From assembly GCA_004295565.1 (NCBI GenBank), contig AP019416.1, positions 3,224,001 to 3,288,000 on the forward strand: a stretch of 64,000 nt of DNA. Reading direction: 5' to 3'. Shown piece by piece: positions 49,990 to 61,353 of the stretch. Each line of letters opens with the position of its first letter. Positions within the stretch are counted from its first letter, which is position 1. The notes under the pieces are model-generated. The model was not told where the DNA came from, ran no database searches, and saw only the letters and a list, made by a program, of their open reading frames with translations. Position numbers and translations under genes: made by a program. The stretch is from Vreelandella olivaria (GTDB lineage: Bacteria; Pseudomonadota; Gammaproteobacteria; Pseudomonadales; Halomonadaceae).

Positions 49990-51018
49990 CGGTCGCGCAA
50001 TATATGGTGTAGCTCGCCACACGCGACCATCGGGTCATCACAGTTAATAACGATATCCGAGTGGGCCAGTACATAGCTGCGGCCGGTAATGGTATTTTCG
50101 ACGACCTGGTAAGCCCCTTCCTGATGGGTGCCAATGAAGGTGCCGATAAACCCCGTCTCACGCAGTGACACCGTCTCTAGCTTATCACCTACATTCAAAC
50201 GTCCTTCGTAATTCATTAGCGCTAGACGTGCCGAGGTGCCGGTGCCCGTTGTGCTGCGGCAAATAACACCTGGATGAACGTAGGTCGTTGACCGTGAACG
50301 TGTATACCCCTCCCCTATCTGTTCTTCAGGGCCCATAAAGTGCAAAATGGCAGCGGCCCCACATCGCCCAGGGTGTAGTGGGAAAAGCCCCGCTGCGCTT
50401 TTATCGCTTCGACAATTTTGTAGGCGCACTCCGAAAGCGCACGCTCCTCATCGCGGGAAAGCTTAAAGCCCAGCTCAGTGGCGTCGACCAAAGCGTAAAA
50501 GCCACCGCTATAGGCGATGGAGTAAGTCACTTCGCCAATACCCGGCACGTGAATCTTATCGCGATAGGTATCGATATAACTGGGCAAGCCGCCACAGGTC
50601 ACCGACTCCACCACACCGTTGTGCACTTTCGCTTCGATTTGCACTAACCCCGCCGGGGCTTCCAACTTAAACCGCTGTATGCCTTCCTGCTTGGGGACAA
50701 TCCCGCTCTCAAGCACCGCTGTCGCAGTACACAGCGTATTGGATCCGGAGTAAATGGGGTACCCCATCACTTCCATGATGATGTAGCCCGCCACCGCTTC
50801 AGGGTGACAAGCCGGCACCAGTAGATCCACCGACATTTCCGGGATACCGTAGGGCTCTTCGAGCAGCAGTCGGCGCAAACCGTCGGCGTCATCGCGCAGA
50901 TACTCCATCTGCTCGCGCACGGTAGCGCCAGGCAGACTATCTATCCCCCCGTGACGATACGGCTAACATCGCCTCCTGCATGGGTGTCCATTAGCTGGAT
51001 GGTATGAAGGTTAGGCAC
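49956..51018 (-). CDS. Proline racemase/hydroxyproline epimerase-family protein with Ser/Thr active site (frame-broken)
   Basis: About 354 residues. N-terminal MDTHAGGDVSRIV is the family opening. The position of the first catalytic Cys reads YSGSNTLC (Ser instead of Cys in the CGH motif) and the second reads RSTTGTGTSA (Thr instead of Cys). This excludes a classical two-cysteine racemase; members with a Thr at the second position include trans-3-hydroxyproline dehydratases. Shifts near 50945 (GGGGGG) and near 50350. Start probably GTG 51018. Eleven bases after the MDR gene, so likely one operon. Confidence 0.82.
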
Positions 51019-51029
51019 TAGCGGTGCTC

Positions 51030-52204
51030 CTAAACGGCAGTGGAGGAATTTTCAAGGGCGAACGGCGCACCATGGGATGCCCATTGGGCATCGGGGACAA
51101 GCACGATTTTACCCAGGTAGTTGCTCCCCCGATTGACAAAATAGCGCTCGGCAGCGTGCAGATCAGACAGCTTAAAGGCGGCGTGAAGTACTGGTTTTAA
51201 CTCCCCGCTGCGAATCCATGCCACCAGCTGTTCGGCCTCTTCACGGGTGCCGTGGGAAACGCCAAATATCTGTACTTGATAAAGATAGATGCGGGTCCAT
51301 CATTTCGCTAAGGTTGCCACCGCTGGCACCGGCAATGGAGAGGCGCGGGTAGCTCTTACGCCCCTGCATATCGACAATCATGGTGTCGATAAACAGATTG
51401 GTCATCTCACCACCGACCAAATCCATTACTGCATCAATCGGTTTGCCACCAGTGCTTTCCAGCACCCGCTCAACAAAAGTGGGCAGATCACCACGATCAA
51501 TCACCGTTTCTGCACCGAGTGCTTTGAGCGCCTCGGCTTTATCAAGTTGACTGACTGCGTAAGGAATCGCGCCCACAATGCGACAGAGTTGAATGAGCGC
51601 GGTGCCCACACCGCCGCTGGCACCACTGACCAGAACGCGCTCTCCGGGCCCCACCTTGGCGGCGGTCATCATATGATAAGCGGTTTGATACGAACACATA
51701 CCCATTGAGGCTAGTTCGGCATCGTGCAGCTCTGGGTTAGGCACGTGATAAAACTGCTCCGCAGGCACGGCGATATACTCAGCAAAACCGCCGTCAGCCC
51801 CGTGACCATAGTAATCCGGGGTTAGATTGATATCCCGGCGTTCATCGGCGTAAATATTGAAATCAAGCAGTCCGCGCTGACCAATACGCTTGGCGTCAAC
51901 ACCTTCGCCAACCGCCACTATACGGCCAGCAACATCGGCGCCTTGAATCCGTGGAAAGGTTAAGGTTGGGGTGCCGCCCATGGCAAAGGAAGTCACATCA
52001 CCTTTGTCTTTGGTTGGGTACAGGCCTTCACGCGCCTTGCGGTCAGTATTATTCTTCGCCGTAGCGGTCACCTGAACCAACACCTCGCCCGCCTTGGGCT
52101 GCGGCGTGGCGACATCCTGATGGTATTCCAGCTTTTCGATACCGCCATGCCCGGTCAATAGCATGGCAGCCATGGTGGTGGGCACCGTGTGTCGTCTCGG
52201 CCAT
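51030..52204 (-). CDS. Quinone-oxidoreductase-like MDR protein (frame-broken)
   Basis: Medium-chain dehydrogenase/reductase without clear catalytic zinc ligands. ATG 52204 has TAGGAGT upstream; one shift near 52185 joins it to PTTMAAMLLTGHGGIEKLEYHQ. Then RIQGADVAGRIVAVGEGV, the nucleotide fold VSGASGGVGTALIQLCR, and after a shift near 51250 the C-terminal RSGELKPVLHAAFKLSDLHAA. About 391 residues. Likely NADPH-dependent; substrate unknown. Co-transcribed with the proline-racemase-family gene. Confidence 0.82.
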
Positions 52205-52272
52205 GGAGTAACTCCTAGGTTGGGCTAACGTCAAACTGATCAAAACGGATTAGCTAAAAACAGGGACGCCAA

Positions 52273-52825
52273 TCAGCACTGTGTGCAGATAAAAGCAAAC
52301 ACCGCATACGCTATCAAGCCGACGAGCACGGTAGCAATGGTGACCATTTTATGCGTACTGACGGGCGCAGGCGGTGTCAGGCGGTCGCGCTTTTGGCGGC
52401 TTTAAACGCCAGGATAGCCCAGATAAGAAAGGCAGCAAAAAGATAATATCGCCCAAGCGACCATTGGCCAGCAGGTGAGCAAACGCCCAGATTTTTACCG
52501 CCAGCATCATGGGATGGCCAAGCTTGGCCTTAATCGCGTTATGCGGAATGTAGGCCGCCACCAGCATAATAAAGGCAGGTACCATCAGCAGCGCCACCGC
52601 GTGGCGCATGCCCATAGGCGGGTACCAGATATAGAGAGGGTTGAGGCGCATTTGCCCAAAACCATAAATCGCAATGGCCAGGCCAACGATGGAGACCGCC
52701 GCATAGGCGACTTTCCAAGTGGATTCACCGTGTTTGGCAATCTGCTGCTGGCGCCAGTTTTCAGCAAAAATACGTACAGAGTGGCTGCCTAAAAAAATCA
52801 GCAGCCCGATAATCATAATCGTCAT
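52273..52825 (-). CDS. NnrU-family membrane protein (frame-broken)
   Basis: About 184 residues with five or six membrane helices. LLIFLGSHSVRIFAENWRQQ at the start, then the family signature around NPLYIWYPPMGMRHAVALLM and LGHPMMLAVKIWAFAHLLANG. Two shifts near 52435 and 52390 are repaired to FFAAFLIWAILAFKAAKS and a last helix (MVTIATVLVGLIAYAVFAFI). NnrU is associated with nitrite/nitric-oxide metabolism genes in some bacteria and relates to isoprenoid-modifying proteins; role here unknown. Confidence 0.82.
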
Positions 52826-52945
52826 GGAACAACTCCCAGTGAAAACGCTAGTCGACGGCTTTATGCCTTATAGTCTTGGTCGCTGGAGAGGATGCCACAC
52901 TCAGCCACCGACCACCTATGCATGCGTCAACTTTTCGCTCACGGG

Positions 52946-53915
52946 CTAAAACCAATGCTTGCGCTTAAATAGCCAAACCATGGCACCCGCAATACCCAGC
53001 ATGGCTCCCCAGACAAAAAAAGTAGCCGTACTGATAGCGCAGCTCGGGCATGTTTTCGAAGTTCATACCGTAAATTCCGGCAATAAACGTAAGAGGCACG
53101 AAGATCGCGGTAATCACCGTCAGCACCCGCATGGTGATATTTAGCTGGTGAGAGGAAATAGAGATATAGCCATCGATTAGGTCACCGCAAATGTCGTAGT
53201 ACATTTGGGTCAAGGTATAGAGGCGCTCGAAGCGATCCGCTACATCGTTGATCGCGTGCAGGGTTTCGCTCTCTTCCCGCGGTAAATGCTCATAGTCATA
53301 AGCGGTGAGTTCTTGGGTAATCCCCTGGTGGTAGCTAAAGATGCGGCGCATTTTAACCAGCCGCGAACGATAGGTAATGATCTTGCGCATTAGTACATCA
53401 TTACCATTTTCCAGCAGCTCGTCTTCCAGGTCGCTTAACGCCGTTTCGAACTCAAGCAGGCTATCGATATAAAAGCCCGCTGAAATATACATCACCCGCA
53501 GCGCGACATGTTCCGGCGAGTGGGCCAGTAGGGCTTTACCGTGCTCGTTGAATAGCCGTTCTATGGAGAGCGCTTGGCCGGGATGGAGGGTGACCAGAAA
53601 TCGCTCGCCCACAAAGAAACAGACCTGCTGGGGCAGGTAATTTAGTTCGGCATCGAAGGAGGAGATGCCACGATAAATAATTAAGGTGTGATTATCAAAC
53701 TCTTCGATTTTTGGCGGATGGCGCTCTTTGTGGGCATCCTGAATCGCCATGGGGTGGAACTCAAACGCCTCTAAAATCGCCCGCTCACTTTGTTGGGGCT
53801 CCCCCTGCATATCGATCCAGATATGGCTGCCAGGGTTGGAGTGCCACACGGCCATTAGGCGTTCATCGCCCTCGTGAGTTTCGCCTTCTGGGGTGGTCAA
53901 AATCGTTCGAATCAT
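52946..53915 (-). CDS. corA: CorA-family magnesium/divalent-cation transporter (frame-broken at end)
   Basis: About 323 residues. Long cytoplasmic domain, then the first membrane helix leading to the pore motif YGMNFENMPEL. A shift in a T run near 53015 hides the second helix; repaired it reads VWGAMLGIAGAMVWLFKRKHWF, ending at TAG 52946-52948 with the usual basic tail. The N-terminal part resembles the ZntB/CorA-II group. Complete after repair. Confidence 0.88.
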
Positions 53916-53942
53916 GGTCGTCCTTGAATGTTTCCCTGGTGC

Positions 53943-55367
53943 TTAACAAGCTTTATCAACAGGGTGGGCAATACGCACTTGGGCTTTTCCAGAGCGCTTG
54001 GCTTCATACATCGCCACATCGGCGCGCTTTAGCAGTTCGTTGGCGGTCTCTGCGCTGGCGGGTAGATACAGAGCAACCCCAATGCTGACGCTGACGTTTA
54101 GTGCTGCTTTGCCAGCGGCCATTGGCTCTTGAACTACCTGGATTAATTTGTCAGCCAACTGCTCAATGGCCGTAGGCTCACTGCCTTCCAAGAGTAAAAC
54201 AAACTCGTCCCCGGCCCAGCGCGCGACATAATCGGTTTCACGAATAGCCTGCACCAACCGTTTAGTAATCACGCGTAGCAGTTCATCGCCCATGGCATGG
54301 CCATGGGTATCGTTAATCGCTTTAAAACCATCCAGATCCATAAACAGCACGGCTAAGGGTTGCTGGGTACGTCGAGTGCGAGCCATTGCTTCAGGTAAGC
54401 GCTCATCCAAGGCCCGTCGGTTAGGTAGCTTGGTAAGCACATCTTCACGCGCCTGTTGATCGCGCAGCCGCTCAAGCTGCTGACGCTCGGTAATATCGTG
54501 GATAAAAAGGCTGCGCCGCTCGCGCCCATCAATCATTAGCGCCTTAATACGAATTTCAACAGGTAGTTCAGTATCATCCCGGCGTCGTGCCGTCGATATA
54601 ATGGCAACACGGTTATTGCTGGGGGTAATCCGGTGGGAAAAATAAGCTCCGTTATTGTCCTCGCCAGTGCTTCTTTGCGCGGCCAACCAAACATCACCTC
54701 CGCTGCTCGGTTCCAGTCCAAAATCACGTCGTGGGCATCGATGCTGATATAGGCATCATAAGCTGACTCGATGACTAAATTGAGCTCATTGGTGCGCCGC
54801 TCGATTTGGCACTCCATACTGCGGTGTAATTCTTTCAGTTGTTGCTGATATGCCTCGGCATTTTTTCTTCTCCAGCACCACCCGCTCACGCAAATGTACT
54901 TCCTCTGTCGCTATTGCCGCTAAGTCCTGCAAGGCCGCTAACTCATCTGCGCTCACGACGCGAGGCTTAGTGTCGAGAGCGCAGAGTGACCCCAGTGCCA
55001 AGCCTTGCAAAGAGCGTAATGGAATACCCACATAAAAACGGATGCCATCGGGAGCAGTCACTAAGGGACTTTGAGAAAAACGGGCATCTTGGCTGGCATC
55101 CTCAACAACAAAGGGCTCTGAGGACATAATGGTATAAGCGCAGAAAGCCACATCGCGAGATGTCTCTTGGGTCTCAACGCCAATACTCGACTTAAACCAC
55201 TGCCGTTGCGCATCTACCAACGTCACCGTCGAGATAGGCACGTTTAGCAGCTTGGTCACCAACCTCGTAATGCGGTCAAAAGCAGGCTCTTCAGGAGTGT
55301 CTAAAAGTGCAAGTTCGTAAAGGGTTGCTAACCGCGCATCTTCGTCAGGTGCTGTGGGGAAGCTCAT
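53943..55367 (-). CDS. GAF-PAS-GGDEF diguanylate cyclase (frame-broken)
   Basis: About 475 residues, no membrane helices. N-terminal GAF domain (MSFPTAPDEDARLATLYEL, VAFCAYTIMSSEPFVVEDASQD), a coiled linker, a PAS domain (VIESAYDAYISIDAHDVILDWNRAAEVMFGW) and a GGDEF domain. The catalytic motif reads AGDEF, with Ala in the first position as in many active cyclases, and RETD five residues before is a product-inhibition I-site. Shifts near 54870 and near 54630. Cytoplasmic sensor, signal unknown. Confidence 0.88.
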
Positions 55368-55429
55368 TGTCTTATCAACCATGAGGTAGCTGTTATTCTG
55401 CTAGCATAACGCGATCAGCTCTTTACTGC

Positions 55430-56806
55430 TTACATCTCACTTTTTCTGGTTGAAAACGCGAGCAGCACACTCGTTAGCGTTGAGGCGATTAACGCGCCAA
55501 CGAATGGCCCCAGGGTCGGGATACTGCCCGGAAAGCTGGCAGCCAAGATCCCTGCCATCAGGCTTCCTTGGCTTAACCACCCAGGAAGAATGGCACCTAG
55601 CAAACCTGCAACACCACCCCCAATGGCTGCCATTGGCGTCATACGTTGCCACAGGCCGAGCAACACAGGCACCACAATCGCGGCACACAGCAAGTCGGCA
55701 ATCAAAAACAGCCGCAGTACCGATAGCCCCTGCAAGGCAATCAATACCACTGGAATCATCACCACGACCGTTATCCAGCGGGCAGCAACGAGTGAAACGC
55801 CCTGTTGCTCGCTGCGTGCGACCACCAGCGAGGCAATGCCATTTTGCAGCGTATCAACGCTGGAGGCCACCAAGGTCACCGCTAATACCAAGGCGGGCAG
55901 TGAAAGCCAAATGGGGCATCACTTAGCAGGGCAAAAAGGGCATCGGGGGCTCCCCCAGAGAGACACCGCTCATGGCAGCCAACACGCCCAAACCGCCAAT
56001 CACCATGACGACGACGACCGTCATCGCCCCACCTAACCAGGCCCCGCGCCCCAAGCTCTGATCGTCTTGCGCAGCCCACACGCGCTGCCAATAGCCTTGG
56101 TGGAAAAGGTTAGCTGCAGTAACCGCGATCACTAGCGTTAACGCTACGCTGAGCGCACTGGTAACGGGAATAGAAGGAAGCACAGCCTCAGTGGGAATAG
56201 TGGGGAGTCGCCATAGCGCCATGCCCCCACCACACACAGCAGTACCAGCAGCAGCCACGCCTGCCAGCGATCCGTGGCAAGGCTGGCTCGCAGGCCTCCC
56301 GCTGCGGTATACACCAGCGTAGTAAGCGCTACGCCAATAATCACCAGTGCAGGGGGCACATCGGAAAGGAGCGCAGTGATTGCCCCAATGGCGGTTAGTT
56401 CGGCGGCTAAAAAACAGGCCATATAGGCAATGGATACCAGCGTTACCCAGCGCCGTACACCCGCGCCATAGCACGCCTCAGCAAACTCGGCGATGCTACG
56501 CCCTTCGGGCAGCGAACGGCGAATCTTTGGCCCATACAGCCCTAAAACGATAAATGGCAGCGCAGAGCCAAGGGCATAGCCTGCCAGAGCCAGCGGGCCA
56601 ACAAAGGCACCAATTTCAGGAGGCGCAAAGAGAATCCATGCCCCCATGCCGGAGGCTAGAAAGGAGAGTCCAAGGGTAGAAGCCGTTTGCGAATTACGAG
56701 CAGTGACATAGTCGTCAAGCGGGCCATCCACCCAGCGAGCCCGCAGGCCTAAATAAGCAAAGCAGCACAGCGCCGCGCCAAGCACGGCTGACGTTAGGTA
56801 AAGCAT
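55430..56806 (-). CDS. Sodium/solute symporter (SSS family) under TPP riboswitch, probable thiamine or precursor transporter (frame-broken)
   Basis: About 459 residues with some 12-13 membrane helices of the SSS/PanF type. Clear segments: SFLASGMGAWILFAPPEIGAF near the sodium site, IAYMACFLAAELTAIGAI, VYTAAGGLRASLATDRWQAW, and LVASSVDTLQNGIASL. Frames change near 56200, near 55935 and near 55895. The ATG at 56806 lies directly downstream of a TPP riboswitch, so expression should fall when thiamine pyrophosphate is plentiful. This predicts uptake of thiamine or of a pyrimidine/thiazole precursor. SSS transporters under TPP control were proposed earlier in comparative genomics (called thiV, as I recall). 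Confidence 0.85.
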
Positions 56807-56814
56807 GTCGCGCT

Positions 56815-56897
56815 TCCTCCGCCGGTACGAACCGGATCAGGTTCCAGGGTCTGCGTAGTGCGCATCTCAGCCCTCTTGAGCAGGGCTCCCCTGGCGA
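56815..56897 (-). ncRNA. TPP (thiamine pyrophosphate) riboswitch, THI element
   Basis: Read on the minus strand, it has the conserved order GGGGAGCCC, then a GGGCTGAGA (the CTGAGA at 56865-56870), a small TGCG...CGCA hairpin, GACCCTGGAACCTGATC (AACCTGATC at 56835-56843), and CCGGTT...ACCGGCGGAGGAAG. These are the invariant pyrimidine- and pyrophosphate-sensing segments. The 3' end contains the GGAGG ribosome site (56816-56820) just before ATG 56806, so ligand binding should block translation initiation. Confidence 0.95.
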
Positions 56898-56990
56898 CAG
56901 TGAATGTAGATACGAGGTTAAGAACTGATTCAGGAACTATTCTCAATCAGAATAACCGCTTAGTAAAGCTTAGGATACCGTGGCCGCATG

Positions 56991-57571
56991 TTAGCGAGGT
57001 ACACGCCCCATTAAGTAGAACTCTTCGTTGGGCGGCGTGCCCGCGAGCGTAACCAACCGGTTCGACAGGCCAAAAATGCCGAAATGGCGCCTATATCCCA
57101 GCAATCCTCTTGACTAAACCCAACGTCAAGCAAGCGGGTGAGCCACTCGTCGGTCATTTCACCTACCTCGATGGCGCAGTGCATTGCAAAATCGAGCATC
57201 ACCCTATGGCGCTCGCTAATCGGCGCTACGCGATGATTGATCGCCACTTGATCAGCGAGCAGCGGGTCTTTACTGTAAATACGCACCAGGGCACCGTGAG
57301 CGACCACACAATATAAGCAGCGGTTGCGTGCACTAGTGGCGACCACAATCATCTCTTTCTCGGCTTTGGTGAGCGTTTCCGATTCGCGCTCCATTAACGC
57401 ATCGTGATAGGCAAAAAAAGCCCGAAACTCAGCGGGGCGATGGGCCAGCATCAGAAACACATTGGGCACGAAACCCGCTTTCTCCTGAACCGCTAAAATG
57501 GTACTGCGAATATCTTCCGGCAGTTCATCCAGTGTTTCAGGAACGTTAAAACGACTTAATGATGCAGACAT
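56991..57571 (-). CDS. AhpD-like/carboxymuconolactone decarboxylase family protein (frame-broken)
   Basis: About 193 residues. The redox motif CLYCVVAHG fits the AhpD-type CxxCxxxH signature of peroxidase-related proteins, preceded by LTKAEKEMIVVATSARNR. ATG 57571 has an AGGT-type site. A shift near 57075 hides the true end, which repaired reads FFGLSNRLVTLAGTPPNEEFY, typical of the peroxidase-related (uncharacterised YciW-like) group. Stops at TAA 56991-56993. Confidence 0.82.
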
Positions 57572-57747
57572 GTTCACCTCTTTATTGTTAAGTTTAAACA
57601 TCTGGTAATAACGATTTAGCTGACGCGTAAAAAAAGCTAAATTGAGGCGCTTTTGACCAGCCGCCCTACTCGCCATACTATAGAGACGCTCTGTAACAAA
57701 AGCCGTGTGCTACTCTTAACAAACAGTTCGTTCAAAGGGACACTGTC

Positions 57748-58441
57748 ATGAGCCATAATGAAGCTAAGGAACATACACCCGGCCGTCTAAACGAGCTGTT
57801 TTCTGACCCCTATCGCGCATTTGAAAATGATACCGATGAGCGTCAGCTACATATTCGTATCATGCTGCATATGTTGCTTGCCCGCCCGATGAAGGCGGGA
57901 TCAAATGACACTCCGTGTCATTCATGGCTGGGAAAACGGTGGGTTTGAGCCCGAAGACCTGCAACATGTCGACTACCCCCTGGGTGGAGTACCTGATTTT
58001 AAACGCGCGGTACAAGATTTTGAGCACGCTTCTAAGCACAACACGCCGCTACCTGCCGACGAAAACGCCATACTTGCTGCCCCACTCGCTGAGGCAATTG
58101 CAGACGCCGAAGCCGAGGGCCAAGACCTCAACAGCGACATTCGCGAAACACCAGCTCACTGGCCAGCGTTTGAAGGCGGTTTAGCCCTTTATACGCTGTT
58201 TAAAATGTACCACCGACTGATATATAGCGAAGATGACACTTACCGCTGCACGCTGTGCATGACACCGCTGGGCATGCGCGAAATACATGAGTTTCACCTT
58301 GAAGAGGGTGAGTTTGCTCTGCTTGTCCCACCTGCCGAGCACTTCATGAGTGAGGAGTCGCTGTTAGTGTTGCATGAAAGCCAGCTTGGCCCCATAGAGC
58401 AACTGCTCGAAGAAAGCCTTCCTTTATTCGATAATTTTTAA
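57748..58441 (+). CDS. Conserved hypothetical protein (frame-broken)
   Basis: About 230 residues that I do not recognise. ATG 57748 has AAGGGA upstream. N-terminal part (MSHNEAKEHTPGRLNELFSDPYRAFEN) joins the rest after a shift in the GGG near 57898, reading ARPMKADQMTLRVIHGWENGG. The C-terminal half has RCTLCMTPLGMREIHEFHLEEGEFALLVP. Acidic, no signal peptide, no membrane helix. An alternative is two separate genes, but the frame repair is simpler. Confidence 0.55.
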
Positions 58442-58470
58442 GCAAGCACAGCCAATAAAACATCCATCAA

Positions 58471-58495
58471 TTGGCCCTGCTTTCTGCAGGGCCAA
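58471..58495. terminator. Bidirectional terminator between the hypothetical gene and mmsA
   Basis: TTGGCCCTGC (58471-58480) with GCAGGGCCAA (58486-58495), five-base loop, between two convergent genes. Confidence 0.7.
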
Positions 58496-58521
58496 TGTTG
58501 ATTAATGCAGGAAGCGCTTTT

Positions 58522-60023
58522 CTAGCCAAGCGAGATCGTGCTGTTTATACCGCTGGAAACATTTTCTGGTTCGAACCAACGTGCCGTAACGGTTTTGGTT
58601 TGTGTCCAGAACGCTATAGCCTGCTTACCGTTAGGCCCTAAATCACCCAGTTTTGAAGCTCTTGAACCGGTGAAACTAAAGTAAGCGACCGGTACGGGGA
58701 TCGGCACGTTAATACCAATTTGACCAACATCGATATCGGTTTCAAAACGGCGCGCCACCCAACCAGAGTTAGTAAAGATGGAGGTACCGTTGCCGTTGGG
58801 GTTGGCATTGATAAAGGCGATCGCCTCATCCAGCGTTTCAACGCTGACCACACACAGCACGGGGCCAAAAATCTCTTCGCGATAAATGGTCATATCGGCG
58901 GTAACGTCAGCAAACAGGGTCGGCCCCACGAAGTTACCGTTGGGGTAACCCTCTACCTGCACCTTACGCCCATCAACCATCAGCTTGGCGCCCTCTTTTT
59001 CCCCCCGCATCGATTAACCGCAGGACACGGTCACGTGCAGCGGTTGACACCAGCGGGCCCAAATCCGCATCAAGCTGAGTGCCTGGGCCTACTTTCATTG
59101 CTCGCGCCGCATCGACTATATCGCTTAGCCACTCGCGTGCCTCGCCGACCAGCACCACTACCGAGTTCGCCATGCAGCGCTGGCCCGCGGCACCAAAGGC
59201 TGAGCCCAGCAAGTTGTTGATCGCCTGGCTGCGGTTTGCATCAGGCATTACCACACAGTGATTCTTGGCGCCCATCATCGCTTGCATTCGTTTTCCCGCT
59301 GCCGCCGCGCGGTTATAGAGCAGCGACCCCACATGGGTGGAGCCGATGAATGACAGCGCTTTGATATCCTGGTGATCGGCAATTTGGTTGGCCACCTCCG
59401 GGCCACCATGCACCACGTTGAGCACGCCTGCTGGCACACCGGCTTCGTGGGCAAGCTCCACTAGGCGCATAGTGGAACTGGGATCTTGCTCCGACGGCTT
59501 AAGAACAAAGGTATTCCCGGTGGCAATTGCCAACGGGAACATAAAGCAGGGCAGCATAATGGGGAAGTTAAAGGCGGTAATCCCAGCCCCGACCCCCCAG
59601 CGGTTGGTGCATGGTGTAAACGTCTACCTCGTTGGCAGCGTTTTCGGCTAATTCACCCAGTTGCAGGGAGGTAATCGAGCAGGCGTGCTCCACCACTTCC
59701 AAACCGCGACCGACTTCGCCTTCCGCATCAGGCAGGGTTTTACCGTGCTCTTCAGTAATCAAGGCCGCCAGTTCCGCAGTGTTGTCGCGAATCAGTGCCT
59801 GTAGCTTAAGCATAATACGCATACGTTTACCCAGCGGCACTTTGCGCCACTCTTTAAACGCCTCTTTCGAACTGCTGATGGCACGCTCCACTTCGTCAGC
59901 GGTACAGAACGGCACTCGAGCCACGACCTCTTGCGTGGCGGGGTTGACCACGTCGCGCCACTCCTGGCTTTGTGACTGCACGGGCTGACCATCGATATAC
60001 ATGGTAATTTCGCGGACGGACAT
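58522..60023 (-). CDS. mmsA: CoA-acylating methylmalonate-semialdehyde dehydrogenase (frame-broken)
   Basis: About 501 residues. Converts methylmalonate semialdehyde or malonate semialdehyde to propionyl- or acetyl-CoA in valine, beta-alanine and inositol breakdown. Visible: [54 protein letters not shown], and the catalytic cysteine in GAAGQRCMA. Frames change near 59592 and near 58995. Start ATG 60023. No other genes of these pathways are next to it. Confidence 0.9.
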
Positions 60024-60282
60024 AGCGCTGCTCCTATTTATGATTGTGTATTTACAACTGTGGTTGCTATGGTCTTGACGGTGATAAAAACGGTTTCTAA
60101 AAAGTGTTTTGCGGTAAGGCAAGAACACAGGGTATAGCAGTAAGTTGACGTTAACGTCAATCAAGTGTCGCATGAGTAAACTAAATCTTCAGCAGGAGGT
60201 CAATTAGCCTTTCCATTGTGGTGCCACGCTGGCTATGCTTCGGCTTATCAGAGTGCACGTGTTTAAACACAGGGGATTATCT

Positions 60283-61353
60283 ATGCAGGACTTTCACTGC
60301 CGCTGTGGCAATCCGCTGTTCTACGAAAACACCCACTGCCTTGCCTGTCAGTCAGAGGTGGGCTGGTGCCCTGTTTGTAGCAATATTACCGCCATTGAGC
60401 CCCTGGATAACGGCGGCTATCGTTGTACCCATCCAGGTTGCGATACGCCGCTAATGAAGTGCCACAACTACGCCGTTGAGAATGTCTGCAACCGAATGGT
60501 GGTGATGGAGTGCGGGCATGCAGATGCACTCTGCGACTGCTGCCGTTACAACGAAGTCATACCCGACCTCAATGTAGCAGGCCACCGCGAACGCTGGGCA
60601 GCACTTGAGGCAGCCAAACGACGGCTATTTCATACTCTGGATCTACTTAAACTTCCCCACGGCACCAAAGACGACGACATTTCTGTGCCGTTAAGCTTTT
60701 CGTTTATGGCCGATGCCCTGCCCGACCAGGGCTTATGGCGCTCTACCGCCAAGCAGGAGAAGGTGTATACCGGCCATGCCTCGGGCCATATCACCATCAA
60801 CGTTAAAGAGGCCGACGACGTTGAACGCGAGCGCTTACGGGTTGATATGAACGAATCCCACCGCACGCTGATAGGTCATTTCCGCCACGAAATCGGTCAC
60901 TACTATTGGGATGTGCTGGTTAAGGATCGCGATGAAGAGGCCTGCCGAGCGGTCTTTGGCAACCACCACCGGCCAAGCTACGCAGAAGCGTTAGAGCGTT
61001 ACTACCAACAGGGAGCCCCCGCCGACTGGCCTAACCGTTTCATCTCCGCTTACGCCACCATGCACCCCTGGGAGGACTTTGCCGAAACATTTGCCTATTA
61101 CCTGGATATGGTCGCCGTGCTGGATACCGCACTGCACATGGGCATTACCCACGTTGAGTACGACGGTAGCCTGGAGAGTATGCTGATTGCCTTTCACCAG
61201 GTAGGGATGGCAGTGAATGAACTCAACCGGGATATGGGCCTGCTCGATTTAGCCCCAGGGGTGCTTGCCCCGGCGGTGCGCGATAAGCTGGCCTATCTGC
61301 ATCAAATCGTACAGGCCGCCAATCCGTTAGAGCGTAATTCCGTTACCGGCTAG
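60283..61353 (+). CDS. Zinc-ribbon putative metallopeptidase, copy 2 (intact)
   Basis: Complete 356-residue protein. The N-terminal zinc-ribbon region has many cysteines (FHCRCGNPLF, HCLACQSEVGWCPVC, CDCCRYNE), then a middle domain and FRHEIGHYYWDV, whose HEIGH is an HExxH zincin motif; a further WEDFAETFAYYLD supplies the third ligand region. ATG 60283 follows the longer frame from 60235. Same family as copy 1 at 4836-5798 but not broken. Its stop overlaps the stop of the alpha-E gene by four bases, tail to tail. The family is uncharacterised. Confidence 0.85.
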   Translation: MQDFHCRCGNPLFYENTHCLACQSEVGWCPVCSNITAIEPLDNGGYRCTHPGCDTPLMKCHNYAVENVCNRMVVMECGHADALCDCCRYNEVIPDLNVAGHRERWAALEAAKRRLFHTLDLLKLPHGTKDDDISVPLSFSFMADALPDQGLWRSTAKQEKVYTGHASGHITINVKEADDVERERLRVDMNESHRTLIGHFRHEIGHYYWDVLVKDRDEEACRAVFGNHHRPSYAEALERYYQQGAPADWPNRFISAYATMHPWEDFAETFAYYLDMVAVLDTALHMGITHVEYDGSLESMLIAFHQVGMAVNELNRDMGLLDLAPGVLAPAVRDKLAYLHQIVQAANPLERNSVTG

